From: Acestrorhynchus altus
Taxonomy: Eukaryota > Chordata > Actinopteri > Characiformes > Acestrorhynchidae
NCBI GenBank assembly: GCA_034509495.1
Contig: CM067503.1
Span: 24,428,316 to 24,492,315, forward strand
Direction of reading: 5' to 3'
Length of the DNA: 64,000 nucleotides
Each line of letters starts with the position of its first letter. Within the stretch, counting starts at the first letter, position 1. Below are positions 37,742 to 49,554 of the stretch, piece by piece. Under the pieces are notes generated by a model. That model was not told the origin of the DNA. It saw only the letters and a list, made by a program, of their open reading frames with translations, and made no database searches. A program made the translations under genes and the position numbers.

Positions 37742-40700
37742 TCCAAGATAAGGTATTTTCTTGATACTATATTTATTTTTACTTGCACCTGGTATAACAA
37801 TTTTTGTAGGCTTACTGCCAAGTAAAAATGGGTTTCAATAATGTGGGCAACTGACTAAACATATAGAATATACAAATATAAGACTGGATACCACTTAGCT
37901 CTCATTGGCTGACCTGTATTGTGCACATTCAAAAAACGCACAACACTCCAGCAACAGTGTACAGTACAGATATCTGAAGAGTTTAATGTCTGAGACACTG
38001 GTTTACTGGTTTAATAGTTTTGAGAACAAATGGCAGTGGTGGTTATAATAAACCCCTGCTCCCAAATGCCAGGACTATAAAGAAACCTGAGTCAGTCATT
38101 TTCTCTACAATAAACCACAATTTCACACCATATCCTATTGTGGATGTGCTCACATCAATTACTGACCTATGCAGAATATTTTTGGTGGATTTTCCTTTTA
38201 AAGAATTGGGTGCTCATACTGTGAGTTCATCCCCGTGGCCCCGCCGACCTCTCAGACACAAAACGTGTGAAGCTGAACACGAGTTCATGTCTTACTTCGT
38301 AGCTTCCGTAATTGGTTCTCAACGCTTGCGTTTACGCTAAATTAACTCCCAACAGCGCAGGGCTTCCTCAGCCCATGCCTGGTGCGCTTCCTAATTGAGA
38401 CAAACTCAAGTGCATCGCTCTGCACAAAAGCTGTTCTCAGCTGCCGCGTCAGCCTGGATTAGTGCTACTGTTTAAACAACAGGAATATCTGCAAATATTG
38501 GGTGCAGATAGCTGGCTGTTAATTAGCTATAGAACAAAGAGGACCAGTATGTACGAACACAGAATTTTGACCGAGATTCTTCTGTGTGGACTGATCAGTG
38601 TGGGTGTTGGCTGGATCATTTAACTTGTACAAAAGCATTCACAGACTTACACATGCAGATACAAGCTTGTAATGAACTGCACATTGCATTTGCAAAACAC
38701 TGTGCAAATGTCCTAGGGCAAAATTATCTGTAAAACTTCTCTTATTTTGGAAAAAATACACAAAACAAAACAAAAAAACACACAAAATAATCATTTGTAA
38801 CTGTGACGGGAGAGCACACAGTCAGAGACAAAGTCAGCCAATTAACCTGTGCTCTTCTAGCCAACATACAAGTTAATTTACTGACTTACAAAACATTCTG
38901 GTAACTGACTTTAATTTGGGATTATTTTAATGTTATATAGAGTTTTATAGGTACAAACTCTCACTGACCACTGACTTTGTTTATTTGGGTTTATTTTAAC
39001 TTTATACAGTTTTATTCTTAATTTTTTTTATTCAAAGTATGTTTATTAGTTTATGAAATTAGCTATTTTTATCTGGTAAAAAAAAAGTAGTGGCTGCAGA
39101 AGCAAGATACAAACACAGGTGTGCCACTCTAAGCCTGACTGAGACCATTCTGGCCAGCCAGCCCTTTTCTTCTGCAGTCCAGCAGGAATGCAGCAGAACT
39201 TTGACTCCTGTCACTTGGATTTTTTTTTCAAGCAGATCTCGAGACAAGAAAGTGATTGTGGCAGAAGTGGGTCAAGCAGCAGATCGCCATTACAGCCCTC
39301 AGCTCTCTCTGCAGTCTGAGAGCGGGAGGGGTTCAGCATGCAGTCCAGGAACATCCGAACCACATATGGAAATGGAATATTTCTTATTTACAGACTTTAG
39401 TGATCAACACTAGGCAGCCAATCATAATACAGTGGGTGGAGACGATAGAACTTATACATCACACCCCCCTGAAAATAGTTTTACAAGATCACTTATCAAC
39501 ATAATGATAACACATCGTCACATGCTGCTTTCTCTGCAGGGACAACTGCCACAATCCTTCTACAAAGCACGGCCTCACTGCAACCATCTACAGCTGTATC
39601 GCTCACACTGGTGGAATCCGCAGCCCACCACAGTGAGTTCAGTGCTGTTTCTCTTACTTTTGAGAGAGAGGGATGGGCTTTGAACAGAGAAATATGGAAT
39701 TGATCAAAATACCAGAACTGTGATCATAATATTGTAATATTATAAAGCTATTTGCAAATCTTCAAACTAAACAACGCAACAAATTATAGGTATTCTATGT
39801 TGTATAGTGTACATCGCATGTGCACAATGCGTTATGGTGCACTGTGGGATTGTTTTGCACCACTGCAAAATGTAAGAACCCACAAAATAATGGGTTCTTT
39901 TTTTTTTTTGCTGGAATAAATGGATACTCTTTTCTTATTGGTCAGGTTTCACTTTAAGCCTAAGTTATCTGGGTAAACTGAGAGATCTCTCTGGTTTCTG
40001 GTATGAATTCAAATTTCTAACTATATTTTCCACTATCCAGACAAATAGCCTGTTATGATATCACATATGAATATGACTATAAATGTAAAAATCAGAAACT
40101 GATGAACTGATGAACTGTATTTATGTATCAACTGCATAAAAGCATAAGGTTTAGGTGACACTGAAATACAGGCTACAATCAGGGGTCCCTATGCTCCGGT
40201 GTTGACTTGTTGCCAGCTCAAAACTAATCATTTCAAACATTTTCATGGTTCTGATGAATGCTCAAATATGCCAGAAGAGGAGAGTTTCTTGTTTTTCAGT
40301 GTGGAACCTGAAAGTAAAACAAGCGAAGATCAATAACCGGTAGAATAAATACAGGACGAGACGGCGTTAAGGGTTACGAGGCAAAGCTAGACTCTGAACA
40401 GTCTGATAGGCTGGTTGAAACACTCTCCGGACCAGGTGAATACAATCAGATCAGTGAGTGAGTCACATGATCAGTCAGGTGACAAACTGAAGGATTCTGG
40501 GAATGGGAGTCTTGAGAAACTGAGGGGTGCATGACACACATAGATTTCCGGCCTGCAGGTCCTCTTTTAGAGACCACCAATGTTCATCTGAATTTAATGG
40601 TGAATGTTGTTTACTTTATACTTCAGCTTTACATCAATAAATAATGAAAATGGCCAAATGTGGTAAGAAAACAAGTGTAAAACACAAAACAGTAGTAAAC

Positions 40701-41854
40701 AGGAAAGAACGAAAGAATGCATAATTAGTTAATTACATGATAATAAATGATTGAATGATGAATTGTTACAGTACACCGTGAGTCCGTGACTACCTGTGGA
40801 TGATGGCCTGTTTAAGCATCATGTATTCATGTTGAAAAAATAGAAAAATGCATGCACAAATGGGCTTATCAGGGTTTATCGGATGTTCTTGGCCCTGTGT
40901 TTTCCAAAACCGCATTCGCATTCAGACTTGCAGCTAAAAAATTTGAATCCGACGGATGCGGATGTTCCTGAGCTCTGTCACATCCCTAATCATGATAGTA
41001 TTTTGAGTCATGTCACAATTGACCTTGTTAACTTCTTCCAGTAGTATTTACATTATCTACTAAATAGATCCTAGTGAAAGATCCTTCTGAAGATTCTAAA
41101 AGGCTATGTTTCTTAGGTTGGAGATGACCTTTACTACCCAGTAAGATCCGTTTCTTTAGAGAACGTCACTTCAATGTTTGCAGTGTGTCCTCTGCAGCTG
41201 GATGCTGCGTAAGCACAGAGGGCGTAGCATTTAGCCAGAGAGAGCCTCTGGAACGCCAGGAGTTCAGAGAGGGAGAGTGAATGACCTCACTTTCTGCTGG
41301 CTCTCACTACACCACTGCATTCCCACAATGTAATCCAACAAAACATAGACGAGGTCCATCTGGAGTGTGGCCTCCTCGCCTTCACCATTTCCAAACAGCT
41401 CTGGAGAGGCTACGAGACAGACTACATAACTGGCTTCAACAGCATAGAAAGAATGTTAATAAAAAAAATAAAAGATAAATATAGTCATTGTGATGTTTGT
41501 AAGTTACTGTAAGTTTAGCCTTTACATAAAAAATCTAGATCTTTTATTATTTATCTTTTATCTTATTTTGCTATATTTTTCCAAAAGTAATAATGTGAGT
41601 ATTGGAGCTTAAACCGTTCATCAGAATAAAAATCTAATTAATCAGGAAGTCTAAAGTCAAATTTACTGTGTTCAGTACCACGAGCAGTGATGTAGTGACC
41701 AACTGACCAATTGAAGTTACATAAAGTTACATACAAAGAGCTGTGCTGGTGCAGGCTGCTTTGTAATTCTTAACGAACCACATCCTCTGCATTGCAGCCA
41801 GCACACGTCCCTACTCATTAAAGCCTGCTTTCATCTCTCTCCCTCTCTCACACA

Positions 41855-41889
<35 letters not shown>

Positions 41890-44800
41890 CACAGCGCCTA
41901 AACATCACCTAAACCTTAAAAGATGTATCCAGCTATACCACAAATGGACAAGTACATTTGTTTAATCCAGCATTAAAATACATTCTAATGATGTGTACAA
42001 TGTTAGGGCACTACTAACAACAAGTGGGCAATATGACATGATGAAATATGATTATATTTTGTTTTTACAAAAACAATTTGTTGACTGATCATATTGTTGA
42101 TAAGAGTCCTCACTTTCAGTTACTATACTTTTAAGATTGATATGTATATAAGCTGTTCTAGTTACATATGCTGTACTTGCTCTCAGAACTTATATATATT
42201 AAAATACTTCATAACTTCAGCGTGAATGGGCGGCACTAAAAATGCACTATTTTTGGATTCAGAACAAGTGCTTAGGTTACCTGAGAGATTATTTTAAACT
42301 ACTGCTGGTTGAAATGTTAGTGGGCATAATGATACTACCAGCATTCACTCGCATTAGCCTGACTGCAAAAAGGAAACTGCAGTATTACACAATTCTCATG
42401 AACTGTGACATCAAACCCACAATAGTGTTCATTCATTTGATGACCTTAAAAGCCCATCATTACTTGATTAAGTGTTTGTGGAAGTCTGAGCCCAATGCTG
42501 TGTGAATCTTCACACGTATTTTGCCAGCCATGAGTAACCCCACCACGCTAGTACACAAAAACAAACAACCTACTTTGCTCAGATGTTAACACCAAAACAT
42601 CCACAAATGTGTGGCTTTAGCACAGCATGATCCTCAACAAACTGTTGACCCCCAGGGTGATCCAGCTGAATTCAGCCAGCAGACGCCCTGCGCTCACTGG
42701 CTTACCAACATGAGGTTAATTAGAGAGGCCCAATGAGGCTTCGTCCAAATGGTCCTTCCCCAAGCAGGATGTGCTCATCAATGGGCTTTTAATAAACATT
42801 AAAAGCCCATTAAAAGCCCCCCCACTCCACCCCCATGGCCCCCTGTCACTCAACTTTTGTGTTTATAGACCTGGTGTGTGCAGCTTTGGGGCTCTGGAGA
42901 GGCACTGTGTGAAAACATTAAAACATCACATCCCTAAACAAATCATTCAGATTATGTTAAAAAAGCAAATCTTTTTTTTGCAAATGTACATCGAAGTTTG
43001 CCGAACTGTGGTGAAGATACTAGATAGAAATACTGATATGTCGCCATGTTTGTATATTTTATATTATAGTCCTGATATGACCTTTAGAGAAAATCAGGTT
43101 GATCTGTTAGGGACTTACTAACGAATCCTGCAAAAATATGATTATGATTGTGGGAGCTGCCATCACTCAACATGCTGCTGACACAGTTCTCTGATCTCTT
43201 CTGTCTTAATAAAATCATTTTGAAATTCACCATAAGCATCAAAGGTTCTGTGAAATTTGGTCTTCTGTATTGAAAACACTGGACGTTATGTGATTCTCTC
43301 TGTACCTTATATGTTTCATTGACTTTTATTGTACCTTACTTTTATCTACTTTGCATGTATTTTATTTTTAATGGTTTAAATTTTTTTTTTTGACTCTTTA
43401 GCTTTTGATGAAGTCAGTGATTCATTTTGTTTTTGACTACTTTTTGTATGTGAATGTTCATAAAAATCAATAAATATATAATGACAAAAAATACCACTGC
43501 TGGCAAAGCTAGCAGTCCGCTGGTGTTTTGCTCAGTGTTTTCTGGACGGACCACCAGCAGAGAATTACCACCACTTCAGCAGAGTTTTAAACAAAGTGCT
43601 TTCTTTTTTTATTAGTTTACTAAATCAATTTCATCTAACAGATCATCAACAACCACATTTAAAAAAATAATTACATCAGGCTTACAGATTATTTTTGTCT
43701 CACAGTTGTTTGTAATATTTATCTTAGTTTAAATTAAAAAGTCTGTGTATATAAAATGTGTTTGCGCAGATTAAAAGTTGTATGCAGCAGAATAATGTGG
43801 GTGGTCCAAGGGTGGACCAGCAGTGGCAAACACTCAGAGAGCTGCTGACTTGTCAAGCCAGTGGAGATTGATATATAATTGCTATCCGGGATAATAATAT
43901 ATATTTCAGCTTTGGAGGCATATAAAGGAATTTTTTTCAGTTGGAAAAAAGGCAATAAATGATAACAATATATGTCCAATTAGTATTATACAAATAGACC
44001 TAGCTTAGCTTTGGAGGGACATCATGCTAAAATGATGATAAAAGAGACACCATGCTAAAGGAATAGCTCAGTCTAAAATATGAATGTTACCAAGATTAAC
44101 ATCAAATAATAATCAGCTAATATCAAAAAAGGTACGAGCAAATAAGAACATGCTGAGCGAGTAACTAGCTTTAGAAGGGTGGCAACACCAAAATTCCCCA
44201 AACTTAAAGTGAGACTCAAAAAAGTGAGCATTACTAATAACAAATGCAAAATTAGCCAAAAAATAAATAAATAAAAAAAAATGCAAAATTAGCTAAAACC
44301 TCAAACTGAGCTTTGGAAAGACGCCATACGAAAACACAAGAGTCCATGAACTGGTATTAGTGTTTTACCAATACTGATGTATACTTTTAGAAGCACTGAC
44401 GTTATCATTTTGTTACTGAGTACATAGAAATGTGTTACGTATGATCATAGCACTCCCACTGAGACATCACAAATAATACATCCTGTCCACAGTCATTAAC
44501 ATTCATTTAGGACTAAGGCTTTGAGGGAAACTAATGTGGAACACAGCCAAGACATACAGACACTTGCCACAATTAAAAATATACATTTACAACGTACAGC
44601 ATTCATTAAACATAGTAATCAAGGAACACCATGACCACATATTGAGCACACACCTACAAGGTAGGTGTTTCTAATAATGTGGCCAGAAAGGAAGTACAAG
44701 ATAGGTGTTTCCAATATAGTGGCCAGTAAGTGAAAGTACAAGTTCAGTTTGGAGACCGATTTATGTCTGTATTAGGACAGTGCAGAAACAGCTCATCTGC

Positions 44801-46119
44801 ATATGTGTTCTGAATCAAGTGCCCATTGGCCCATTATAAATGAGTTTTCATTGGACAGGGTCTCTGGTCATGTTCAGAGAAACTTGTTGACCTTACTGAA
44901 GTTATGGATTAGGTGAAGTAGATGCAGCAGACTGAGGTCTGGTTGAAAATGATGGAGTAAGAATCTCTTTAACTGTCAATGAATAACACTGATTTATTGA
45001 AACTCACCCAGAAGTGGGCGTGGCAGTTGACCACCATCGTTCTCTCGATCAGTTCATCTGGACACTCCAGCAAGTGATGACCCGACACCACACCGGCATT
45101 ATTGATCAGCAGGTCCACCTCCCCCACCTCCCTGCGCACTCGTTCGGCTGTGGAATAGACACTCTCCCGCTTACCCACGTCACACACATATGTGTACACC
45201 TGTGGCTGGAAAGCAGAACCCTCTTCTGGTCCAGAACCTGAAGGGAATACACATGAAGGACAAGAACCTTCACCATGCTGATCAGCTGACTAAAGCTCAT
45301 TATCTATCAATGTGTAAATCCATCTGTGCATATATAACATCTGTGTTATAACAAGTCTGTGAAACAGTAAGATCATACAACTGATTGGCTACTGATACTG
45401 TGGTTTACTGATCTGTGTGAGTGTGAGTGTGTGTGTGCGTGTCCATTCTGCCTTCACTGATTCAGTGTTTGATTAAATGAATAAGCAAAAAGTTAAATAT
45501 ACACTCTATTGTTCCACACACACTTTGTCCTCTTCAATCACATGCATTCTTTCCTCACATGCTCTTTAATCTGTCTCTCTAACACTTTCTCTTTCCCTTA
45601 CACTCACATACATTGTCCAAACTTTATACTTTCTCTCTCTCCATCCTCTATCACTTCATCTGTACTCTTTCACCATTCTCTCCACCAATCCAGATCTCTC
45701 TCTCCATCCTCTATCACTTTCTCCGTTCCCTCTCTCTCCATCCATCCTCTCTCTCTCCATCCTGCGTCCCCTTCTCTCCACTCCCTCCAGCGCTCTCTCT
45801 CTCTCTCTCTCTCTCTCTCCCCCTCTCACCCCCGCTCACCCTCGGTGTCAGAGTCCAGCTCTCTGTAGATCTGTCGGACCATCTCGGCCGTCTCCTCGTT
45901 GCTGGTGCTGTTGATGTCCCACAGCACGAGCGTGGCGCGGCGGCGTGCGAACTCCCGCGCGAACAGGCGCCCGAGCTCCCCGCCCGCACCCGTGATCACA
46001 CACACCTGCCCGCACACGCGCTTCTCCTTCGGCCGCACGAGCCAGCGCAGCGCGGCGGCGCACACGGCCCACGCAACCTGCAGCAGGACCACCGCAAACT
46101 CCAGCACCAGAGCCAGCAT
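31846..46119 (-). CDS. RDH10: Retinol dehydrogenase 10 (complete, six exons)
   Basis: RDH10 is a membrane-bound short-chain dehydrogenase/reductase that oxidises all-trans-retinol to retinal, the first step of retinoic acid synthesis in embryos. Exons on the - strand: 46119-45840, 45237-45008, 35396-35298, 33702-33557, 32506-32375, 31969-31846. All join in phase, giving 336 residues (human about 341). Visible: hydrophobic N-terminal segment (residues 2-24), LVRPKEK (27-33), cofactor motif TGAGGELG (43-50), CDVGKRESVY (112-121), NNAG (139-142), catalytic Ser192 in ASSLGLFS, YCASK with Tyr205 and Lys209, LVCPYLVDTGMFRGCR, and the terminal NNNEAKNGI. The start at 46119 was chosen because it gives the membrane segment; an in-frame ATG at 46218 would add 33 unsupported residues. 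Residue 48 is Glu where the family motif has Gly. Confidence 0.95.
31970..32374 (-). other. RDH10: RDH10 intron 5
   Basis: A 405-bp GT-AG intron with donor 'gtgagtgc'. No further feature was seen. Confidence 0.9.
32375..32506 (-). CDS. RDH10: RDH10 exon 5
   Basis: It encodes KEIEPFLPPLRPEFCVKQ, then AILTDQP and YMVNFMK. 132 nt, phase 2 in and out. Confidence 0.95.
32507..33556 (-). other. RDH10: RDH10 intron 4
   Basis: A 1050-bp intron. It contains a short GTT run near 32764 and otherwise nothing recognised. Confidence 0.85.
33557..33702 (-). CDS. RDH10: RDH10 exon 4 with YxxxK active site
   Basis: It begins DYCASKFG, which carries the catalytic Tyr and Lys of the family, and ends CPYLVDTGMFRGCRI. 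The acceptor is 'caatcacag' and the donor 'gtaactgt'. Confidence 0.95.
33703..35297 (-). other. RDH10: RDH10 intron 3
   Basis: A 1595-bp intron with a (GA)n microsatellite at 35030-35084 and AT-rich sequence. No gene was seen. Confidence 0.85.
35030..35084. repeat. (GA)n microsatellite
   Basis: About 27 GA units with one C interruption. Confidence 0.97.
35298..35396 (-). CDS. RDH10: RDH10 exon 3
   Basis: 33 codons in phase 0, from TTKAFLPKM through HGHIVTVASSLGLFS to AGVE. It carries the catalytic serine. The acceptor is preceded by a long (CT)-rich repeat. Confidence 0.95.
35415..35505. repeat. (GA)-rich tract next to RDH10 exon 3
   Basis: About 90 bases are almost pure purine on the + strand, made of GAGA units and G runs. 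On the transcribed - strand this is a CT-rich pyrimidine tract ending about 18 nt before the exon 3 acceptor. Confidence 0.95.
36975..37040. mobile_element. Terminal fragment of hAT-like miniature element
   Basis: 'catttctcaaccctggtcct' followed by 'ggaggcactcctgacctgca' matches the left end of the fuller copy at 60198-60383. A related fragment, 'gattagttggatcaagtg' with 'caatgccaggacc', lies at 36180-36235. Confidence 0.5.
37661..37739. repeat. (TC)n(AC)n compound microsatellite
   Basis: About six TC units are followed by about 33 AC units. Confidence 0.97.
38925..39030 (+). repeat. Single monomer related to the 70-bp satellite at 48190
   Basis: It contains 'aatgttatatagagttttat', 'ctctcactgaccactgactt' and 'tgtttatttgggtttatttt' in the order of the array at 48190-48530. 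It is slightly more than one unit long. Confidence 0.7.
41838..41888. repeat. (CA)n microsatellite
   Basis: About 24 CA units with one AA interruption, preceded by CT units. Confidence 0.95.
43488..43856. mobile_element. Possible miniature element with inverted ends
   Basis: 'accactgctggcaaagctag' at the left and the inverse of 'cttgtcaagccagtgg' at the right are similar when aligned, and both sides carry 'accagcag'-type words. The match is imperfect and the interior has no recognised content. Confidence 0.3.
44658..44740. repeat. 39-bp direct duplication
   Basis: 'caaggtaggtgtttctaat' at 44658 and 'caagataggtgtttccaat' at 44697 each continue into 'gtggccag'. Confidence 0.75.
45008..45237 (-). 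CDS. RDH10: RDH10 exon 2
   Basis: It encodes SGPEEGSAFQPQVYTYVCDV, then AERVRREVGEVDLLINNAG and CPDELIERTMVVNCHAHFW. The acceptor is 'ttcccttcag' and the donor 'gtgagttt'. Confidence 0.95.
45238..45839 (-). other. RDH10: RDH10 intron 1
   Basis: A 602-bp intron. Next to the exon 1 donor it is CT-rich on the + strand (45620-45830), with repeated 'ctctccatcctctatcactt' phrases and a (CT)n run at about 45793-45819. Long open frames across this region are simple-repeat artefacts. Confidence 0.85.
45840..46119 (-). CDS. RDH10: RDH10 exon 1 (start codon, membrane segment, cofactor motif)
   Basis: The ATG is at 46119-46117. It encodes the hydrophobic N-terminus, LVRPKEKRVCGQVCVITGAG, then FARRRATLVLWDINS and IYRELDSDTE. 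It is strongly GC-rich compared with the rest of the window. Confidence 0.95.
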
Positions 46120-46440
46120 GGCAGCGAGACACGGACCCCTGTCGGAGCGCCACCAACAGAGCATCAGCGGGGCGCGGACAGCCTCCCCGACCTCACCCGC
46201 TCGCGTCCTGCACGGCACTGCTCTTTAGAAAAGGCAGCAGACGCAGCTCCGCTCCGCCAGACGCTCATTAAACGAAGCCCCGTCCTGCACTCCGAGCCGC
46301 CCGCGCGCCGATCTAACGGTCCGCTCTAACGGTCGCGCTCGCGCTCACCCTGGCGATGTGGAAACGCGCACCACTGACTACTCTCTGCGCGCGCACTGCC
46401 TCTGCCGCTGGAGCTGCGCGCGCTTAAAAGCTGTCCACTG
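45840..46440. promoter_or_regulatory. RDH10: CpG-rich island over RDH10 exon 1 and promoter
   Basis: This is the only long GC- and CpG-dense stretch in the window, with many 'cgcg', 'gcgc' and 'ccgcc' words, and it covers the first coding exon and about 320 bases upstream. A weak TATA-like 'cttttaag' occurs on the - strand near 46424-46431. The exact transcription start cannot be set from sequence. Confidence 0.7.
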
Positions 46441-46573
46441 AGGACCCCTCGGGGAGGTGGGGAGGAGGGGAGGGGGGGGGGGTCTGATGAGCGCCTGAAT
46501 GAAAATACAGAACACTGAGGGAAATGTTTTATAATGTGTCTCAGACACTAATACACTGATGAGGCACATATTA

Positions 46574-46575
46574 AC

Positions 46576-46659
<84 letters not shown>
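46574..46659. repeat. (AC)n(AG)n compound microsatellite in RDH10 upstream region
   Basis: About 24 AC units are followed directly by about 19 AG units, roughly 460-540 bases upstream of the RDH10 start codon. Confidence 0.97.
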
Positions 46660-46661
<2 letters not shown>

Positions 46662-46914
46662 AATATTAATAAAGTATCATCATAAATTATCTGTATATAT
46701 ATACACTATATTACTGTCTCAGTGGCCACAAGTGGTCTCTAGTGGTCTACAGGCCCCCCTTGGTTAAATGATTCTGTGCTTGAAAACCCCTTCATGTGTG
46801 GTTCTTCGTGCGTTCTGTTCTATGATGCACCAGAAATGGTCCCACCATTGTTACCAGTCAAAGAATCACTTTTAGTTATGCACATGCCAACGAGAATCAA
46901 GCTCTCTGATAATG

Positions 46915-47600
46915 TTTACGAGGGGCACAGTTAGCTGGTTAGGCTCATGACTTGTTTGCAGTAATGGTTAGGAAAATGCCAAGTGACACAAATGTCAAAG
47001 CTTTACAAACACTCTGATTCTTCATTCCTTGTCTGAACAATCTTCAGTCACATGCTCCTCTAAGCAGCTGCCTAACACTCACAATTAGAAGAATTCATGC
47101 CCACAAAGCAGGAGAAGACCTCTGCAATACAAAGTAAAGTGTTGCTGGGGAATGTTTCCTCACGTCGAAATGTTAAGAAAGGCAGTTAACAGGGAGGGTG
47201 GAGGTCAACCTGAGGTCTGGAAGATTCAGAAGGTGTTCAGTAACAACTGATCTTTGGATTAATACTAAGTCAAATGAACCCCCACCACCACCCACCCCCA
47301 TCTGACTCCAGAAGACCATTAGGAAGATTAATCGGGAGTGATTTTGCGCTACTCTACTGTGCAAAGACATATGCACAAATTTGACCTTCATGGAAGTCAT
47401 CAGAAGAGTATTTGACCTGTATCCTCACAACAGAATGTAGCATCAGAAGAGCACAAAGCCTGGTGCATTTTTGAAAGCGAGTCATGTGGACTAATGAAGT
47501 TATAGTAGAAGTTTTGAGCCACAATGAGGTGAAGATATGTTTGAAGAAAAACGATGGAGAATTTAATAGAGAAATAAATGTTCAGTGTCTTAAGCATGAG
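46915..47600 (+). mobile_element. Third degenerate Tc1-like copy
   Basis: It follows the copies at 21128 and 25545: 'ctcctctaagcagctgccta', 'ccacaaagcaggagaag', 'acctgaggtctggaag', 'gaccttcatgga' and 'atcagaagagta'. All frames are broken. Confidence 0.6.
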
Positions 47601-47639
47601 GGACTATGTTGCAGCCATTGACACAAGCAAAAAGGATTT

Positions 47640-48070
47640 TTTAAAGGTTCTCTGTGAAACCACCAAGAACATGTTTGCATCATAGAGAATAATCCTTTAA
47701 TTGGGCAAATAATCATTTAATAATCCAAAGTGTGCTGAAAGTGTGAATGTGGCACTGATGTAGAGCAAATGCTAAGGATTTACCGTGACTGCACTCATTG
47801 CATTATCACTGAGAAGGATGGTTGTAGACTTGTAAAGTTCACCAAGGCAAACCAAAGATTGATAAAATTTTCATGACCACACAGACAAAGCATATGTCCT
47901 CTGGAAGAAAGGTTTTAATGAAGATTTAAGCTAATGGTTTCTGTTAACCATGGTGGTGGTAGGACTGTTTTGGTGCCTGTGGAACTGATACTTTGTACAA
48001 AGCAGGTTAAACAATTAAGAGAGAGGTTTATCTTAGAATTCTTCAGCATAATCTCAAACCAGCTAGACAA
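47640..48070 (+). pseudogene. Worn transposase-like stretch
   Basis: Phrases such as 'ccatggtggtggtaggactg' followed by 'ttttggtgcctgtgg' resemble the conserved glycine-rich centre of Tc1-type transposases, with 'ctggaagaaaggtttt' before it. There is no intact frame. It may be a separate element next to the copy at 46915. Confidence 0.35.
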
Positions 48071-48189
48071 ATGAAACTTGAACACACAATTCAATATTGG
48101 ATTGTGTTGTCGAACGGATAAAATAGGTTAACATGAATACCTTGAAATGAACGTGTCATTTCAAACCTAAACGTGTATTCTTCAGCTTT

Positions 48190-48530
48190 TACAACACTCA
48201 CTGTTAACTGACTCTATGTTTATTTGGGTTTTATTCTAATGTTATATAGAGATTTACAGGTAAAATTTCTCACTGATCAGCGGCTTTCTGTTTATTTGGT
48301 TTATTATAATGTTATAATGAGTTGTACACGTAAACACTCTCATTTTACCACTGACCATGTTTATTTGGGTTTATTATAATGTTATATAGAGTTTTACAGA
48401 CAATCACTCTCACTGACCACTGCCTTTATGTTTTTTGGGGGGTTTATTCTAATGTTATATAGAGCCTTACAGGTAGAAACTCTTATTTGCCACTGACTTC
48501 GTGTTTATTTTGGTTTATTCTCATTCTAAT
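48190..48530 (+). repeat. 70-bp tandem satellite, about five units
   Basis: The word 'ttatt(c/a)taat' occurs at 48231, 48301, 48371, 48444 and 48515, giving a period of 70-73 bases. Each unit reads roughly 'cactgaccactgactttgt', then 'tttatttgggtttattctaa', then 'tgttatatagagttttacag'. Single related monomers occur at 8205 and 38925. Confidence 0.88.
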
Positions 48531-49133
48531 TCTAAAATTAGTTGCAGTCTATTCTGGTGTTCTGTGTGGGACCAGGAGGCTGAGGTTCAGGTCTCACATC
48601 TTGGTAGTGCATCAGCGCCACCTGGTGCCCAGTGGTGTTTCTGGAATGTGTTAATTCACTGGGTTTTAATATTACCTTTAATATTACCTTATATTTAATT
48701 TCTCCTCAGTATATAAGATAACACCAATTGCTGAATTGTATTAGTAAGAAAACAAATGTTAATTGTTAATATTTCCTCGGTTTAAAACATTATTTCCTGG
48801 GTTTCTTTACTGTAGTTAACAGCTCTCACTTTGTTCTGTTGTACATCACAATATAAATGATTATAAACTGCTCAAGTGCATTTGATTGAACCTGCTTTAT
48901 TAGACTAAATGTAATAAATTAGTTCTGGTTCCTGTTTATTTATCTAAATAATATAAATGTTTACATATGTTAATCAATATTGTGCAATTTGTTCAATTTA
49001 TTTGTCTGTGCAACAACTCTGGATTTACATATTTGTTTATTATCATAGCCATTGGCTTGTATATATTTCCAAAGAATTTATTCTGTTGATTCAAAATGTT
49101 TATTCTGCTTATTGATTTTATTACTCTATTTAT

Positions 49134-49217
<84 letters not shown>

Positions 49218-49219
49218 TC
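49134..49219. repeat. (TTTC)n tetranucleotide repeat
   Basis: About 21 units of TTCT. A T-rich tract with 'tattttattttt' words continues to about 49340. Confidence 0.97.
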
Positions 49220-49554
49220 ATTCTTTTGTTTTGGTTTTTCTATTTTATTTTTATTTTCTATTTTATATTTATTTTTCTATCTTATTATTTTTTATTTTAT
49301 TTTTCAATTCTATTTTTATCTTTCTACTCTATTTTTGTTTTACATTTTATATAGATTAAGTCATTCTGATTCTGATTCTATCATATAAACTAGCTCAGTA
49401 GTTTCTAAATACCTCTGTACACACTTACATTACCAGCATGTGAGGACCCAAGTCCTGACTACTGAATCCTGTCCTACAATCCAGTCAATCAAACCTTTTC
49501 CCACCCATTTCAGAGCATGTCAACACTGATTGGGCAATAATTGGTAAGAACTAC

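Larger units (their letters stand above)
35397..45007 (-). other. RDH10: RDH10 intron 2 (9.6 kb)
   Basis: The largest RDH10 intron. It holds the (GA)-rich tract at 35415-35505, part of a hAT-like miniature family at 36180-36240 and 36975-37040, a (TC)(AC)n repeat at 37661-37739, a satellite monomer at 38925-39030, a (CA)n run at 41838-41888, possible element ends at 43488-43856, and a 39-bp direct duplication at 44658-44740. Stretches 38340-38540 and 42590-42780 are repeat-poor and could be regulatory. A 107-codon open frame at 39090-39413 has no recognised homology. Confidence 0.8.

Noticed and set aside
39090..39413. 107-codon open frame in the RDH10 intron
   Set aside because: No homology recognised and a mixed-composition intron context. 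Possibly a regulatory stretch, but not a supported gene.
45613..46329. 238-codon open frame on the + strand, the longest in the window
   Set aside because: It runs antisense through RDH10 exon 1 and its CpG-rich promoter, and begins as a translation of CT-rich repeat. No homology was recognised.
49052..49359. Overlapping frames rich in Phe-Leu-Ser
   Set aside because: They are translations of the (TTTC)n repeat and the T-rich tract after it.
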